The notes under the pieces are model-generated. The model saw only the letters and a program-made list of their open reading frames with translations, ran no database searches and was not told where the DNA came from. The translations under genes were made by a program, and so were the position numbers. From NCBI RefSeq assembly GCF_001902145.1, contig NZ_MRST01000025.1, positions 310,001 to 374,000 of the forward strand: a stretch of 64,000 nt of DNA, given 5' to 3'. Origin of the DNA: Pseudomonas fluorescens (GTDB taxonomy: Bacteria > Pseudomonadota > Gammaproteobacteria > Pseudomonadales > Pseudomonadaceae). Position 1 is the first letter of the stretch. Each line of letters opens with the position of its first letter. This document shows, one piece after another, positions 49,362 to 57,176 of the stretch.

Positions 49362-49377
49362 TGGCACACGCATTGCT
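49362..49377 (+). promoter_or_regulatory. Sigma-54 (RpoN) promoter
   Basis: TGGCACACGCATTGCT matches the -24/-12 consensus TGGCACR-N4-TTGCW at every fixed position, with the GG and GC elements spaced correctly. Transcription would begin near 49388, giving a 50-base leader to the dehydrogenase gene at 49438. Confidence 0.88.
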
Positions 49378-49392
49378 CCTGCCACTGTGTCA

Positions 49393-49409
49393 CTCAGGAC
49401 TGTCCTGAG
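49393..49409 (+). promoter_or_regulatory. Perfect 8-bp palindrome in the leader of the sigma-54 operon
   Basis: CTCAGGAC (49393-49400), one T, then GTCCTGAG (49402-49409). Positioned directly after the predicted transcription start, so it could be a 5'-end stabilising hairpin or a repressor site. Confidence 0.5.
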
Positions 49410-49437
49410 GACCCACAACAACAAAAGGGGTCGCTTC

Positions 49438-50454
49438 ATGAGTACACAGAACATCCGCCTGGGTTTGATCGGTGCCGGTCGCATGGGCAGCTTCCATGGC
49501 CTTACCGCCGCACGCCACATCCCCGGTGCCTGCCTCGCCGCCATCGCCGATCCCGTTCCAGGCCAGGCCGCACGCCTGGCAGCAGAGCTGGGGGTGGACA
49601 AGGCCTACACCGACCCGCAACAGCTGCTGGACGACCCGGACATCGACGGTGTTCTCATCGCCGCCCCTGCCCGTAGCCACGCCGAGCTTGTGATCAGTGC
49701 CGCCCGCGCCGGCAAAGGCATCTTCTGCGAAAAGCCCATGGCGATTACCCTGGATGAAGCCGACCGCGCCATCGCCGCCGCTGCCGATGCACGGGTGCCA
49801 TTGCAGGTCGGCTTCAATCGGCGCTTCGCCAAGAGCTTTCGCACGGCGCACCTCGACATCGCCGCGGGACGTATTGGCACGCCACAGCTGCTACGCTCGC
49901 TGACCCGCGACCCGGCGCTGAACAACCCGGCCAACTCACCGCAATGGGTGATCTTCCTCGAAACCCTGATCCACGACTTCGACACCTTGCGCTACCTCAA
50001 CCCTAAGGCCGAAGTGGTACAGGTGCAGGTGATGGCCGACGCACTGATTGCCCCGCAATTCAAAAGCCAAGGCTTGCTCGATACCGCCGTGGTCACCCTG
50101 CGCTTCGACAACGGCGCCATTGCCACCGCCGAAGCCAGCTTCCAGGCCGTGTATGGCTACGATGTGCGCGGCGAAGTGTTCGGCAGCCAGGGCATGCTGA
50201 GCATGGGCAGCCTTAACGACTGCGATCTGGTGCGCTACCTGGCCCAGGGTATCCAGGCAGACACCCAGCGGATGGACACCGAGCTGCTGCGCGACGCCTA
50301 CATCGCCGAGCTCAACCACTTTGTCGACTGCCTGCGCAGCGGCGCCAAGCCACTGGCCAGTGGTGAAGATGCGCGCGCAGCCCTGGCAATTGCCCGTGCG
50401 TGCATTGAGTCGTACCAAACCGGCAAGGCCGTGACCGTTCAAGGAGCCCGCTGA
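49438..50454 (+). CDS. Gfo/Idh/MocA-family dehydrogenase (MocA/IolG-like)
   Basis: 338 residues from the ATG at 49438 (AAGGGG upstream). The NAD motif GLIGAGRMGSFH (9-20) and the catalytic EKPMA with Lys99 are intact; the later LIHDFDTLRYL carries the His/Asp of the inositol dehydrogenase branch. It would oxidise an inositol-like or aminoinositol hydroxyl with NAD+. First gene behind the sigma-54 promoter; its stop shares a base with the next start. MocA and IolG are both in this family, so the exact substrate is open. Confidence 0.83.
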   Translation: MSTQNIRLGLIGAGRMGSFHGLTAARHIPGACLAAIADPVPGQAARLAAELGVDKAYTDPQQLLDDPDIDGVLIAAPARSHAELVISAARAGKGIFCEKPMAITLDEADRAIAAAADARVPLQVGFNRRFAKSFRTAHLDIAAGRIGTPQLLRSLTRDPALNNPANSPQWVIFLETLIHDFDTLRYLNPKAEVVQVQVMADALIAPQFKSQGLLDTAVVTLRFDNGAIATAEASFQAVYGYDVRGEVFGSQGMLSMGSLNDCDLVRYLAQGIQADTQRMDTELLRDAYIAELNHFVDCLRSGAKPLASGEDARAALAIARACIESYQTGKAVTVQGAR

Positions 50455-51233
50455 TGATGCCGTTCAAATTGGCCGTCAGTGCCGAAATGGTGTTCCTCGA
50501 CCTGCCCTTCATCGAACGGGTCAAACGTATTCATGCCCTGGGTTTCAGCGCCGAAATCTGGAGTTGGGCCGATAAGGACATTCAGGGCTTGGCCTCGACG
50601 GGCGCGGACTTCACCTCGATGACCGGCTACCTCAGCGGCACCCTCACCGACCCCGACGGCAGCCGCCAACTGCTCGATAGTGCCCGCGAATCCCTGGGCA
50701 TTGCCGCGCGCCTCGATTGCCCCAGCCTCAACTTGCACGGCACCGGCCTGGGCGATGGCGGCCTGCCGGTGCAGCCGGTCAGCCAGACCAGCGGGCGCAT
50801 GTGGCTGAGCGCGTGCAAAACCCTGGAAAAAATCGCACGGTTGGGTGAAGACGCCGGCCGTGTGTTCCTGTTGGAAAACCTCAACACCGCCGTCGATCAC
50901 CCGGGTACACCGTTTGCACGTGCCGACGACACCCTGGCCCTGATCGAAGCCGTCGGCAGCCCGCATCTGAAGATGAACCTGGACCTGTACCACGCGCAGA
51001 TTGGCGAAGGGAACCTGATCGAATTGATCCAGCGCGCTGGCAGCGCCATCGGGGAAATCCAGGTCGCTGATGTGCCTGGACGCAAGGAGCCCGGCACGGG
51101 CGAAATCCACTACCCGGCCATTGCCCGGGCCTTGCACGCCATGGGTTACACCGGTGTGGTCGGCCTGGAGGGCTGGGCCAGCGGCGACAGCGAGTCGGCC
51201 CTGGAGCGTTTCCGCCAGGCATTCACCCTATAA
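50454..51233 (+). CDS. TIM-barrel isomerase (MocC/hydroxypyruvate isomerase-like)
   Basis: 259 residues, starting at the ATG that overlaps the preceding stop (a second ATG follows immediately). Barrel segments with likely metal-binding residues are visible: FSAEIWSW with Glu near 40, LLENLNTAVDHPG with Glu near 143, MNLDLYHAQIGEGN with Asp and His, and GLEGWASG with Glu near 243. This is the pattern of hydroxypyruvate isomerase, IolI and MocC. In the operon it probably acts on the keto product of the dehydrogenase. Confidence 0.8.
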   Translation: MMPFKLAVSAEMVFLDLPFIERVKRIHALGFSAEIWSWADKDIQGLASTGADFTSMTGYLSGTLTDPDGSRQLLDSARESLGIAARLDCPSLNLHGTGLGDGGLPVQPVSQTSGRMWLSACKTLEKIARLGEDAGRVFLLENLNTAVDHPGTPFARADDTLALIEAVGSPHLKMNLDLYHAQIGEGNLIELIQRAGSAIGEIQVADVPGRKEPGTGEIHYPAIARALHAMGYTGVVGLEGWASGDSESALERFRQAFTL

Positions 51234-51252
51234 CAATAAAAGGAACAGCCTC

Positions 51253-52179
51253 ATGCACCGTTATTCATTACTAGTGGCCGCGCTGTTGTTGATGTTCAGC
51301 CAGTGGTCCTTCGCCGCCTATCGCATCGGCGTGAGCATTGCCCGGGTGGACGATAACTTCATGACCTATGTGCGCACCGGCCTGGAGGCGGCAGCGAAAC
51401 ACCAGGACGTGCAGATTCAATTCGAAGACGCCCAGGGCGATGTGGTGCGCCAGCTCAATCAGGTCGAAGGGTTTCTCAACCAGAAAGTCGACGCGGTGAT
51501 CGTGTTGCCGGTAGACACCGCTGCCACCGCCAACATCACCCGCGCCGCCGTGGCGGCGAAGACGCCGCTGGTGTACGTCAACCGCCACCCGGATGAGCGT
51601 ACGCTGCCTGAGGGCGTGGTCACGGTGGCCTCCAACGACATCGAAGCGGGGCAATTGCAGATGCGCTACCTCGCACAAAAACTGGGCGGCAAGGGCAATG
51701 TGGCGATCATCATGGGTGACCTTGCACAGAACGCCACCCATGATCGCACCGAGGGGGTCAAACAGGTGCTCAAGGACTACCCGGGGATCAAGATCGTCGA
51801 GCAGCAAAGCGCCGAATGGCAGCGCAGCAAGGGCATGGACCTGACCAGCAACTGGTTGCTGGCCGGCACCCCGTTCAATGCCATTGTCGCCAACAACGAT
51901 GAAATGGCGATTGGCGCGGCGATGGCCTTGCAGCAGGCGGGCAAGGCCAAGGGCGAGATTGCGATTGTCGGCATCGACGGCTTGCCCGATGGCCTGGCGG
52001 CGATCAAGCGCGGGTTGTTGGCGGGCTCAGTGTTCCAGGACCCCAAGGCCCAGGCTGCCCAGGCCGTGCAAGCGGCGGTGCGGATGATCAAGGGCGAGCG
52101 GGTTGACGCGCAGGTGTGGGTGCCATTTGAGCTGATCACGCCTGAGCAGGTGGGGGTGTTCGAGCAGCGCTACAAATAG
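51253..52179 (+). CDS. Periplasmic sugar-binding protein, RbsB/MocB type
   Basis: 308 residues with a signal peptide (YSLLVAALLLMFSQWSFAA, cleavage near residue 22). The mature protein has the type I periplasmic-binding fold of ribose and rhizopine binding proteins (YRIGVSIARVDDNFMTYVRT, DAVIVLPVDTAATANITRAA, IVGIDGLPDGLAAIKRGLLA). GAACAGCC ribosome site 20 bases after the isomerase stop. No ATPase or permease gene follows: the next element is a REPIN and an unrelated GST, so it must share an ABC importer encoded elsewhere or serve as a sensor. Confidence 0.84.
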   Translation: MHRYSLLVAALLLMFSQWSFAAYRIGVSIARVDDNFMTYVRTGLEAAAKHQDVQIQFEDAQGDVVRQLNQVEGFLNQKVDAVIVLPVDTAATANITRAAVAAKTPLVYVNRHPDERTLPEGVVTVASNDIEAGQLQMRYLAQKLGGKGNVAIIMGDLAQNATHDRTEGVKQVLKDYPGIKIVEQQSAEWQRSKGMDLTSNWLLAGTPFNAIVANNDEMAIGAAMALQQAGKAKGEIAIVGIDGLPDGLAAIKRGLLAGSVFQDPKAQAAQAVQAAVRMIKGERVDAQVWVPFELITPEQVGVFEQRYK

Positions 52180-52197
52180 GTCGAACAACGCAGGCCC

Positions 52198-52295
52198 GTA
52201 GGAGCGAGCTTGCTCGCGAAAAACGTTCAGGCGCCGCGCTCATCCAGGAAGCACGCGTTATCGTTGACGTTTTTCGCGAGCAAGCTCGCTCCTAC
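52198..52295. repeat. REPIN of the 100-base family
   Basis: Same element as at 41521, with the CGCGTTATCGTTGACGTTTT half intact; the outermost T and A are lost, leaving 98 bases. Between the binding-protein gene and the convergent yghU. Confidence 0.88.
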
Positions 52296-52307
52296 CTGGT
52301 TATCGTA

Positions 52308-53135
52308 TCAATCCAGGTCACGCGCATCGTGCCGCTCGGGCAACTGATCATCCCCCGACACCCGGTTCACCCGCCGCCCACGCTGCACGGCCGGCCGCGC
52401 ATCAATCGCATCCGCCCAGCGCATCACATGTTCGTATTCATGCACCGACAAAAACTCTGCTGCACCATACAAACGGCCTTTGACCAACCCACCGTACCAA
52501 GGCCATATCGCGATATCGGCAATGGTGTATTCATCCCCGGCGATGTATTGGCTGACCGCCAGGCGCTTGTCCAGCACATCCAATTGGCGCTTGGTCTCCA
52601 TGGCGAAGCGGTTGATCGGGTATTCCATCTTGCTCGGCGCATAGGCATAGAAATGCCCGAAGCCGCCCCCCAGGTAAGGCGCGCTGCCCATCTGCCAGAA
52701 CAGCCACGACAGGCATTCAGCCCGGGCGGCGGGCTCCGTGGGCAGGAACGCACCGAACTTCTCGGCCAGGTACTGCAAAATCGCGCCTGATTCGAACACG
52801 CGAATCGGTGTGGCGCCGCTGTGGTCCATCAGCGCCGGAATCTTCGAGTTCGGGTTCACCGCCACAAAGCCACTGCCGAACTGGTCGCCGTCGCCGATCT
52901 TGATCAGCCAGGCGTCGTATTCCGCGCCGCTGTGCCCCAGCGCCAGCAGTTCTTCAAGCAGTATCGTGACTTTCTGCCCATTGGGCGTGGCCAGGGAATA
53001 CAGTTGCAGCGGGTGCTTGCCGATCGGCAGCTCTTTATCGTGGGTAGCACCGGCGATAGGCCGGTTGATGCTGGCGAAGGTGCCGCCGCTTTCGGTGTCC
53101 CAGGTCCAGACCTTTGGGGGTACATAGTCAGCCAT
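52308..53135 (-). CDS. yghU: Glutathione S-transferase family disulfide-bond oxidoreductase YghU
   Basis: 275 residues. The N-terminal extension YVPPKVWTWDTESGGTFASI with INRPIAGATHDKELPIGKHP is diagnostic of YghU, followed by a thioredoxin-like domain (YSLATPNGQKVTILLEELLA, NPNSKIPALMD, FESGAILQYLAEKFG) and a helical GST domain. YghU binds two glutathiones and reduces organic hydroperoxides and disulfides. Cytoplasmic, single gene. Confidence 0.9.
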   Translation of the reverse strand: MADYVPPKVWTWDTESGGTFASINRPIAGATHDKELPIGKHPLQLYSLATPNGQKVTILLEELLALGHSGAEYDAWLIKIGDGDQFGSGFVAVNPNSKIPALMDHSGATPIRVFESGAILQYLAEKFGAFLPTEPAARAECLSWLFWQMGSAPYLGGGFGHFYAYAPSKMEYPINRFAMETKRQLDVLDKRLAVSQYIAGDEYTIADIAIWPWYGGLVKGRLYGAAEFLSVHEYEHVMRWADAIDARPAVQRGRRVNRVSGDDQLPERHDARDLD

Positions 53136-53177
53136 GCCACTGCTCCTCAGAGATTGCGTTCAACCAAGCGTTCCAGA

Positions 53178-54404
53178 CTAAACCAAAGACGGGCGGTGCG
53201 TCACACTGGTCTCCCCGTCTTGTCGAGGCACCTGTACGCGCAGAGCGATAAGCAAGGCCGCGAGCAAACTCAACACGCCCGCGCCGACAAACACCCCAGC
53301 AACGCCGCTGACGCTGAACATCAACCCGCCACCGGCAGCCCCTGCGGCAATCGCCGACTGCACCGATGCGACCACCATGCCGCCGGCACTTTCCGCCTGG
53401 TCCGGCACAGCACGGGCGACCCAATTGGACCACGCCACCGGTACACCGCCGAACGCCATGCCCCACAGCACCAGGAGCAACGCCTGGCCCGGCAGCGACA
53501 CCGGCAGCCAGACCAGGGCCAGTGCCGCAATGCCCACCAGCACCGGCATTAACACCAATGTCCCACGCGGGTGGCGCACCAGTAGCCAACCGGCGAGCAA
53601 GGTGCCGACGAAATTCGCCACGCCGAAGCCCAGCAGCATCAGGGCCAGCCCTTGGGTATCAACGCCGGTAGTGCTTTCCAGGAACGGACGAATAAAGGTG
53701 AACAGCGCGAAATGCGCGGTGTGTACCAGTACGCAACCGAACATGCCCATGGCGATGCCCGGACGCAGCAGCACCTCCAGCACGGTGCGCAGGCGCGCGG
53801 TGCCATTGGGAACCAGGCGCGGCAGGGTGAACGCCTGGAACGCCAAGGTGACCACGCCCACGGCAGCCGCCGCGATAAACGCACTGCGCCAGCCGTACAG
53901 GCCACCCAGGTAGCTACCCAGCGGCACGGCGACCACGGTGCCCGCCGCAATCCCACTGAAGATGATCGACAGCGCCCGTGGCAGGGACGCCGCGGGCACC
54001 AGGCGCATGGCCACCGCCGCCGCCATGCTCCAGAAACCGCCCAGGGCGATGCCCAACAGGATGCGCATCAACAACAGCACGGTCAGGCTGGAAGACAGCG
54101 CCACCAGCAGGTTGGAGGCGATCATCAGTGTGGAAAACCCCAACAGCACCACGCGTCGGTCGATGCCCCGGGTCAGGCCGGGCACCAGCAAGCCGGCGAA
54201 CAACGCCACCACCGCCGTCACCGTCACGGCTTGCCCGGCCAGCGCTTGCGAAACCCCCAGGTCCAAGGCCATGGGGGTCAACAAACTGGCCGGCAGGTAT
54301 TCCGCCGTCAGCAAGCCGAACACCCCCATCGCCAAAGAAAATACCGCCAGCCAGGCCGGCTCCGTCACAACCCCGGCAGGGGCTTGAGCTGCATATTCAC
54401 TCAT
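53178..54404 (-). CDS. MFS transporter, drug/purine efflux type
   Basis: 408 residues from the ATG at 54404 (GAGGATG upstream). About 12 membrane helices. FGLLTAEYLPASLLTPMALD in helix 1 and VAMRLVPAASLPRALSIIF in helix 4-5 are typical of the DHA1 subfamily (YdhP, NepI, PbuE-like exporters). Divergent from an AraC regulator with a 62-base gap, which is the common arrangement for an inducible efflux pump. Substrate unknown. Confidence 0.85.
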   Translation of the reverse strand: MSEYAAQAPAGVVTEPAWLAVFSLAMGVFGLLTAEYLPASLLTPMALDLGVSQALAGQAVTVTAVVALFAGLLVPGLTRGIDRRVVLLGFSTLMIASNLLVALSSSLTVLLLMRILLGIALGGFWSMAAAVAMRLVPAASLPRALSIIFSGIAAGTVVAVPLGSYLGGLYGWRSAFIAAAAVGVVTLAFQAFTLPRLVPNGTARLRTVLEVLLRPGIAMGMFGCVLVHTAHFALFTFIRPFLESTTGVDTQGLALMLLGFGVANFVGTLLAGWLLVRHPRGTLVLMPVLVGIAALALVWLPVSLPGQALLLVLWGMAFGGVPVAWSNWVARAVPDQAESAGGMVVASVQSAIAAGAAGGGLMFSVSGVAGVFVGAGVLSLLAALLIALRVQVPRQDGETSVTHRPSLV

Positions 54405-54466
54405 CACAGGTCATCCTCAGGTCATTAGCAAGGCGGCCAGTCTAGGTTTGCCTGGCAGGATGATCT

Positions 54467-55456
54467 ATGATGCAAACCCTTGAGTTTTTGACCAAAACCC
54501 CGACCATGACTGCCGCGGATGCTTTTACCCTGTCTTCCGACCTGATCAATGAACTGCTGCGGGGCATGCGTCTGCGGGGCGTGCAGTATCGGCGCATCCA
54601 GGCCGGGCCGAACTTCGGCATGGGCTTTGGCGCCAAGCCCGGCCATGCCTATTTCCACTTTCTCGCGGCCGGCCACGCGACCTTGCGCGGCGAGGACGGC
54701 GACCTTTTCGAGCTGTCGGCGGGCAATGCGGTGTTCATTGCCCATGGCGGCGCGCATGCACTGTTATCCGACGCGAACACCGATGTGCACGACATCGGCG
54801 ATTTCGCCAGCGCACCGCTGGGGGACGCGGTCTGCGCCGTGGATGCATCACCCGAGACCGTCCCAAGCACTCTGTTGTTCAGTGCCTGCATGGAGTTCGA
54901 ACTCGGCAGCATCCAGGGGCTTGGCAACCTGATGCCGGCACTGATGCTGATCGATGCCGCAGGTCAGCGTTACCCCGGCCTGATGCCGATCCTGGCGGTG
55001 ATGGAGCGGGAAGTTTCCACGGCCCGGATCGGCTTTGCCGGCATCCTGGCGCGCCTGGCCGATGTGGTGGCGGCGATGATCGTACGTGGCTGGGTCGAAT
55101 GCGCCTGTGGCAACGCCTCGGGCCTGGTGGCGGCGCTACGCGACCCACGCCTGGCCCGCGCCCTCCTCGCCCTGCACCAGCAGCCGGGCCGCGATTGGAG
55201 CGTGGCGCAACTGGCCGCGCAGTGCCATACCTCGCGCTCGGTATTTGCCGATCGCTTCCAGGCCATCCTCGGCATACCGCCGTTGCGCTACGCCACGGAA
55301 CTGCGCATGCGCCTGGCCAGCCAGTGGCTGACGCTGGAGCGCATGCCCATCGAAACCGTCGCGCAACGCCTCGGCTACACCTCCCAGGCGGCGTTCAGCC
55401 GCGCCTTCAAGCGCATCACCGGGCAACCGCCCGGGGCCGCCCGCAGTTCGATGTAG
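54467..55456 (+). CDS. AraC-family regulator with cupin_6-type sensing domain
   Basis: 329 residues. The N-terminal cupin-like domain (AYFHFLAAGHATLRGEDGDL, LSAGNAVFIAHGGAHALLSD) is followed by the AraC helix-turn-helix pair (WSVAQLAAQCHTSRSVFADR and IETVAQRLGYTSQAAFSRAF). This subgroup typically controls a divergent MFS exporter, as found here. Two ATGs start the gene; the first is used. Confidence 0.85.
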   Translation: MMQTLEFLTKTPTMTAADAFTLSSDLINELLRGMRLRGVQYRRIQAGPNFGMGFGAKPGHAYFHFLAAGHATLRGEDGDLFELSAGNAVFIAHGGAHALLSDANTDVHDIGDFASAPLGDAVCAVDASPETVPSTLLFSACMEFELGSIQGLGNLMPALMLIDAAGQRYPGLMPILAVMEREVSTARIGFAGILARLADVVAAMIVRGWVECACGNASGLVAALRDPRLARALLALHQQPGRDWSVAQLAAQCHTSRSVFADRFQAILGIPPLRYATELRMRLASQWLTLERMPIETVAQRLGYTSQAAFSRAFKRITGQPPGAARSSM

Positions 55457-55541
55457 CGACGGCCCCCTCAGGTATTGCGCACCCTGATCGTGACCCCGTA
55501 ATCTCGTCAGCCAATGACATCGCGAAAGCAATGGAGGCTGC

Positions 55542-56138
55542 ATGAAACTGGTCGGAATGCTGGATTCGCCCTACGTACGCCGCGTGGCGATTTCCCTGGA
55601 CTTGTATGGGATGGAGTTTGTGCATGAGCCGCTGTCGGTGTTCAGCACCTTCGCACAGTTTTCCCAGGTCAACCCGGTGGTCAAGGCACCCACCCTGGTG
55701 CTGGACGATGGGACGGTGCTGATGGATTCGAGCCTGATCCTCGATTATCTGGAAGCGCTGGCGCCGGCTGACAAGAAGCTGCTGCCCCAACAACCGGCGG
55801 CACGCGCCCACGACCTGCACCTGCTCGGGTTGGCCCTCGCGGCCTGTGAAAAGAGCGTGCAGATCGTCTATGAACACAAACTGCGCCCAGCCGAAAAGCT
55901 GCATGCGCCGTGGATCGAGCGCGTCAGCGGGCAATTGCTGGCAGCTTATGCGCTGCTGGACAAGCAACTGGCAGACACTCAAGCGCTGACCCAGGCTTCC
56001 ATTACCGCAGCAGTCGCCTGGTCGTTCAGCCAGTTCACTGTGGCCTCAGTGGTAAAGGCCGATGCCTTCCCCAACCTCAAGCGCCATGCTGAACGCCTGG
56101 AGCAGCACCCGGCATTCAAGCGTTACCCAATCGAATGA
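55542..56138 (+). CDS. Glutathione S-transferase family protein
   Basis: 198 residues. The thioredoxin-like N-terminus (MKLVGMLDSPYVRRVAISLD with the catalytic Ser9) contains the cis-Pro KAPTLVLDDG and the glutathione-binding MDSSLILDYLE. An all-helical C-terminal domain follows. Probable cytoplasmic detoxification enzyme of the bacterial GstA/YfcF-like group. GGAGGC ribosome site. Confidence 0.85.
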   Translation: MKLVGMLDSPYVRRVAISLDLYGMEFVHEPLSVFSTFAQFSQVNPVVKAPTLVLDDGTVLMDSSLILDYLEALAPADKKLLPQQPAARAHDLHLLGLALAACEKSVQIVYEHKLRPAEKLHAPWIERVSGQLLAAYALLDKQLADTQALTQASITAAVAWSFSQFTVASVVKADAFPNLKRHAERLEQHPAFKRYPIE

Positions 56139-56151
56139 ACTCGCCCTAATG

Positions 56152-56251
56152 TGTAGGAGCGAGCTTGCTCGCGAAAAATTCACAGGCGCCGCGGTTATTC
56201 AGGCTGCACGCGTTATCGTTGACGTTTTTCGCGAGCAAGCTCGCTCCTACA
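56152..56251. repeat. 100-base REPIN
   Basis: Same 100-base element as at 41521, with identical right half (CGCGTTATCGTTGACGTTTT, CGCGAGCAAGCTCGCTCCTA). Between the convergent GST and sugar dehydrogenase genes. Confidence 0.9.
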
Positions 56252-56270
56252 CAGAGCCCTGTTCGCGTCG

Positions 56271-57038
56271 CTACACCCAACCCCCGTCAACGATAAAGTT
56301 CTGCGCCGAGCACATCGCCGAGGCATCCGAGGCCAAAAACAGCGCCATGTTGGCGATGTGCTCCGGCATCACGCTACCGGGCAGGCACTGGCTGCGAGCG
56401 ATGAGTTCCTTGGCGGCGTCGTCGACCCACATGGCCAGTTGTTTTTCGGTCATCACCCAACCCGGCACCAAGGTGTTGACGCGGATACGGTTGGGCCCCA
56501 GTTCACGCGCCAGGGCTCGGGTCATGCCGTGGGCGGCAGCCTTGCTGGCGGCGTATACGGGGTAGCCGGCCGAGGCCATCATCCAGCCCACCGAGCCCAG
56601 GTTGATGATCGAACCGCCACCGGCCTCTTTCATCATCGGCACCACCGCCTTGCCGGCAAAGAAGGCGTGCTTGAGGTTGACCGCAATGAGCTGGTCGAAC
56701 ATGTGCGAGTCGATTTCTTCCAGGCTGTGGCGCACATCGTTCGCTGCATTGTTGACCAGTACCGTAATCGGCCCCAGGGAATGCTCGAAGCGCCCGATCG
56801 CCGCGCGGTAGCCGATCTCGTCGGTGATATCGCAGCACTCGAACTCGACACTCTGCCCTTTGGAGTTCAGCAGCGCCGCCAGGCGTTCACCCTGGCTCTG
56901 TGCACGGTCCACAAACGCCACTTTGGCACCCTGCGCGGCGAAGGCCCGCACCATGAATTCACCAATCCCCGAGGCGCCGCCGGAAACCAGCACGGTTTTG
57001 CCCTTGAGGTCGGGATAAATCGCTTGCTGGGTAGTCAT
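56271..57038 (-). CDS. SDR-family aldose 1-dehydrogenase (probable L-arabinose 1-dehydrogenase)
   Basis: 255 residues. Cofactor motif SGGASGIGEF (19-28), NNAAND (96-101) and catalytic Ser149, Tyr162, Lys166 (YAASK). N-terminal YPDLKGKTVLVSGG and the end CSAQNFIVDGGWV resemble the Caulobacter D-xylose dehydrogenase type. Its place beside the mutarotase, AraFGH, lactonase and semialdehyde dehydrogenase genes suggests it oxidises L-arabinose (or another aldose) to the lactone. Divergent from galM. Confidence 0.82.
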   Translation of the reverse strand: MTTQQAIYPDLKGKTVLVSGGASGIGEFMVRAFAAQGAKVAFVDRAQSQGERLAALLNSKGQSVEFECCDITDEIGYRAAIGRFEHSLGPITVLVNNAANDVRHSLEEIDSHMFDQLIAVNLKHAFFAGKAVVPMMKEAGGGSIINLGSVGWMMASAGYPVYAASKAAAHGMTRALARELGPNRIRVNTLVPGWVMTEKQLAMWVDDAAKELIARSQCLPGSVMPEHIANMALFLASDASAMCSAQNFIVDGGWV

Positions 57039-57075
57039 AACAATCAGTGCTCCGCTTAATTAGTCTTATTTTATT

Positions 57076-57103
57076 TTGCAAGAACGACGTTAAAGGCTAT
57101 AAA
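57076..57103 (+). promoter_or_regulatory. Probable sigma-70 promoter of galM
   Basis: TTGCAA (57076-57081), a 16-base spacer and TATAAA (57098-57103) in an AT-rich gap between the divergent dehydrogenase and galM genes. The start site would fall about 65 bases before the galM ATG. Confidence 0.5.
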
Positions 57104-57176
57104 TCTGCTGTCATATCGACAAAATATCTCAAATTAGTAGAACTATTCCAGCAAAACAACAAAAGGAAGTTCGACC

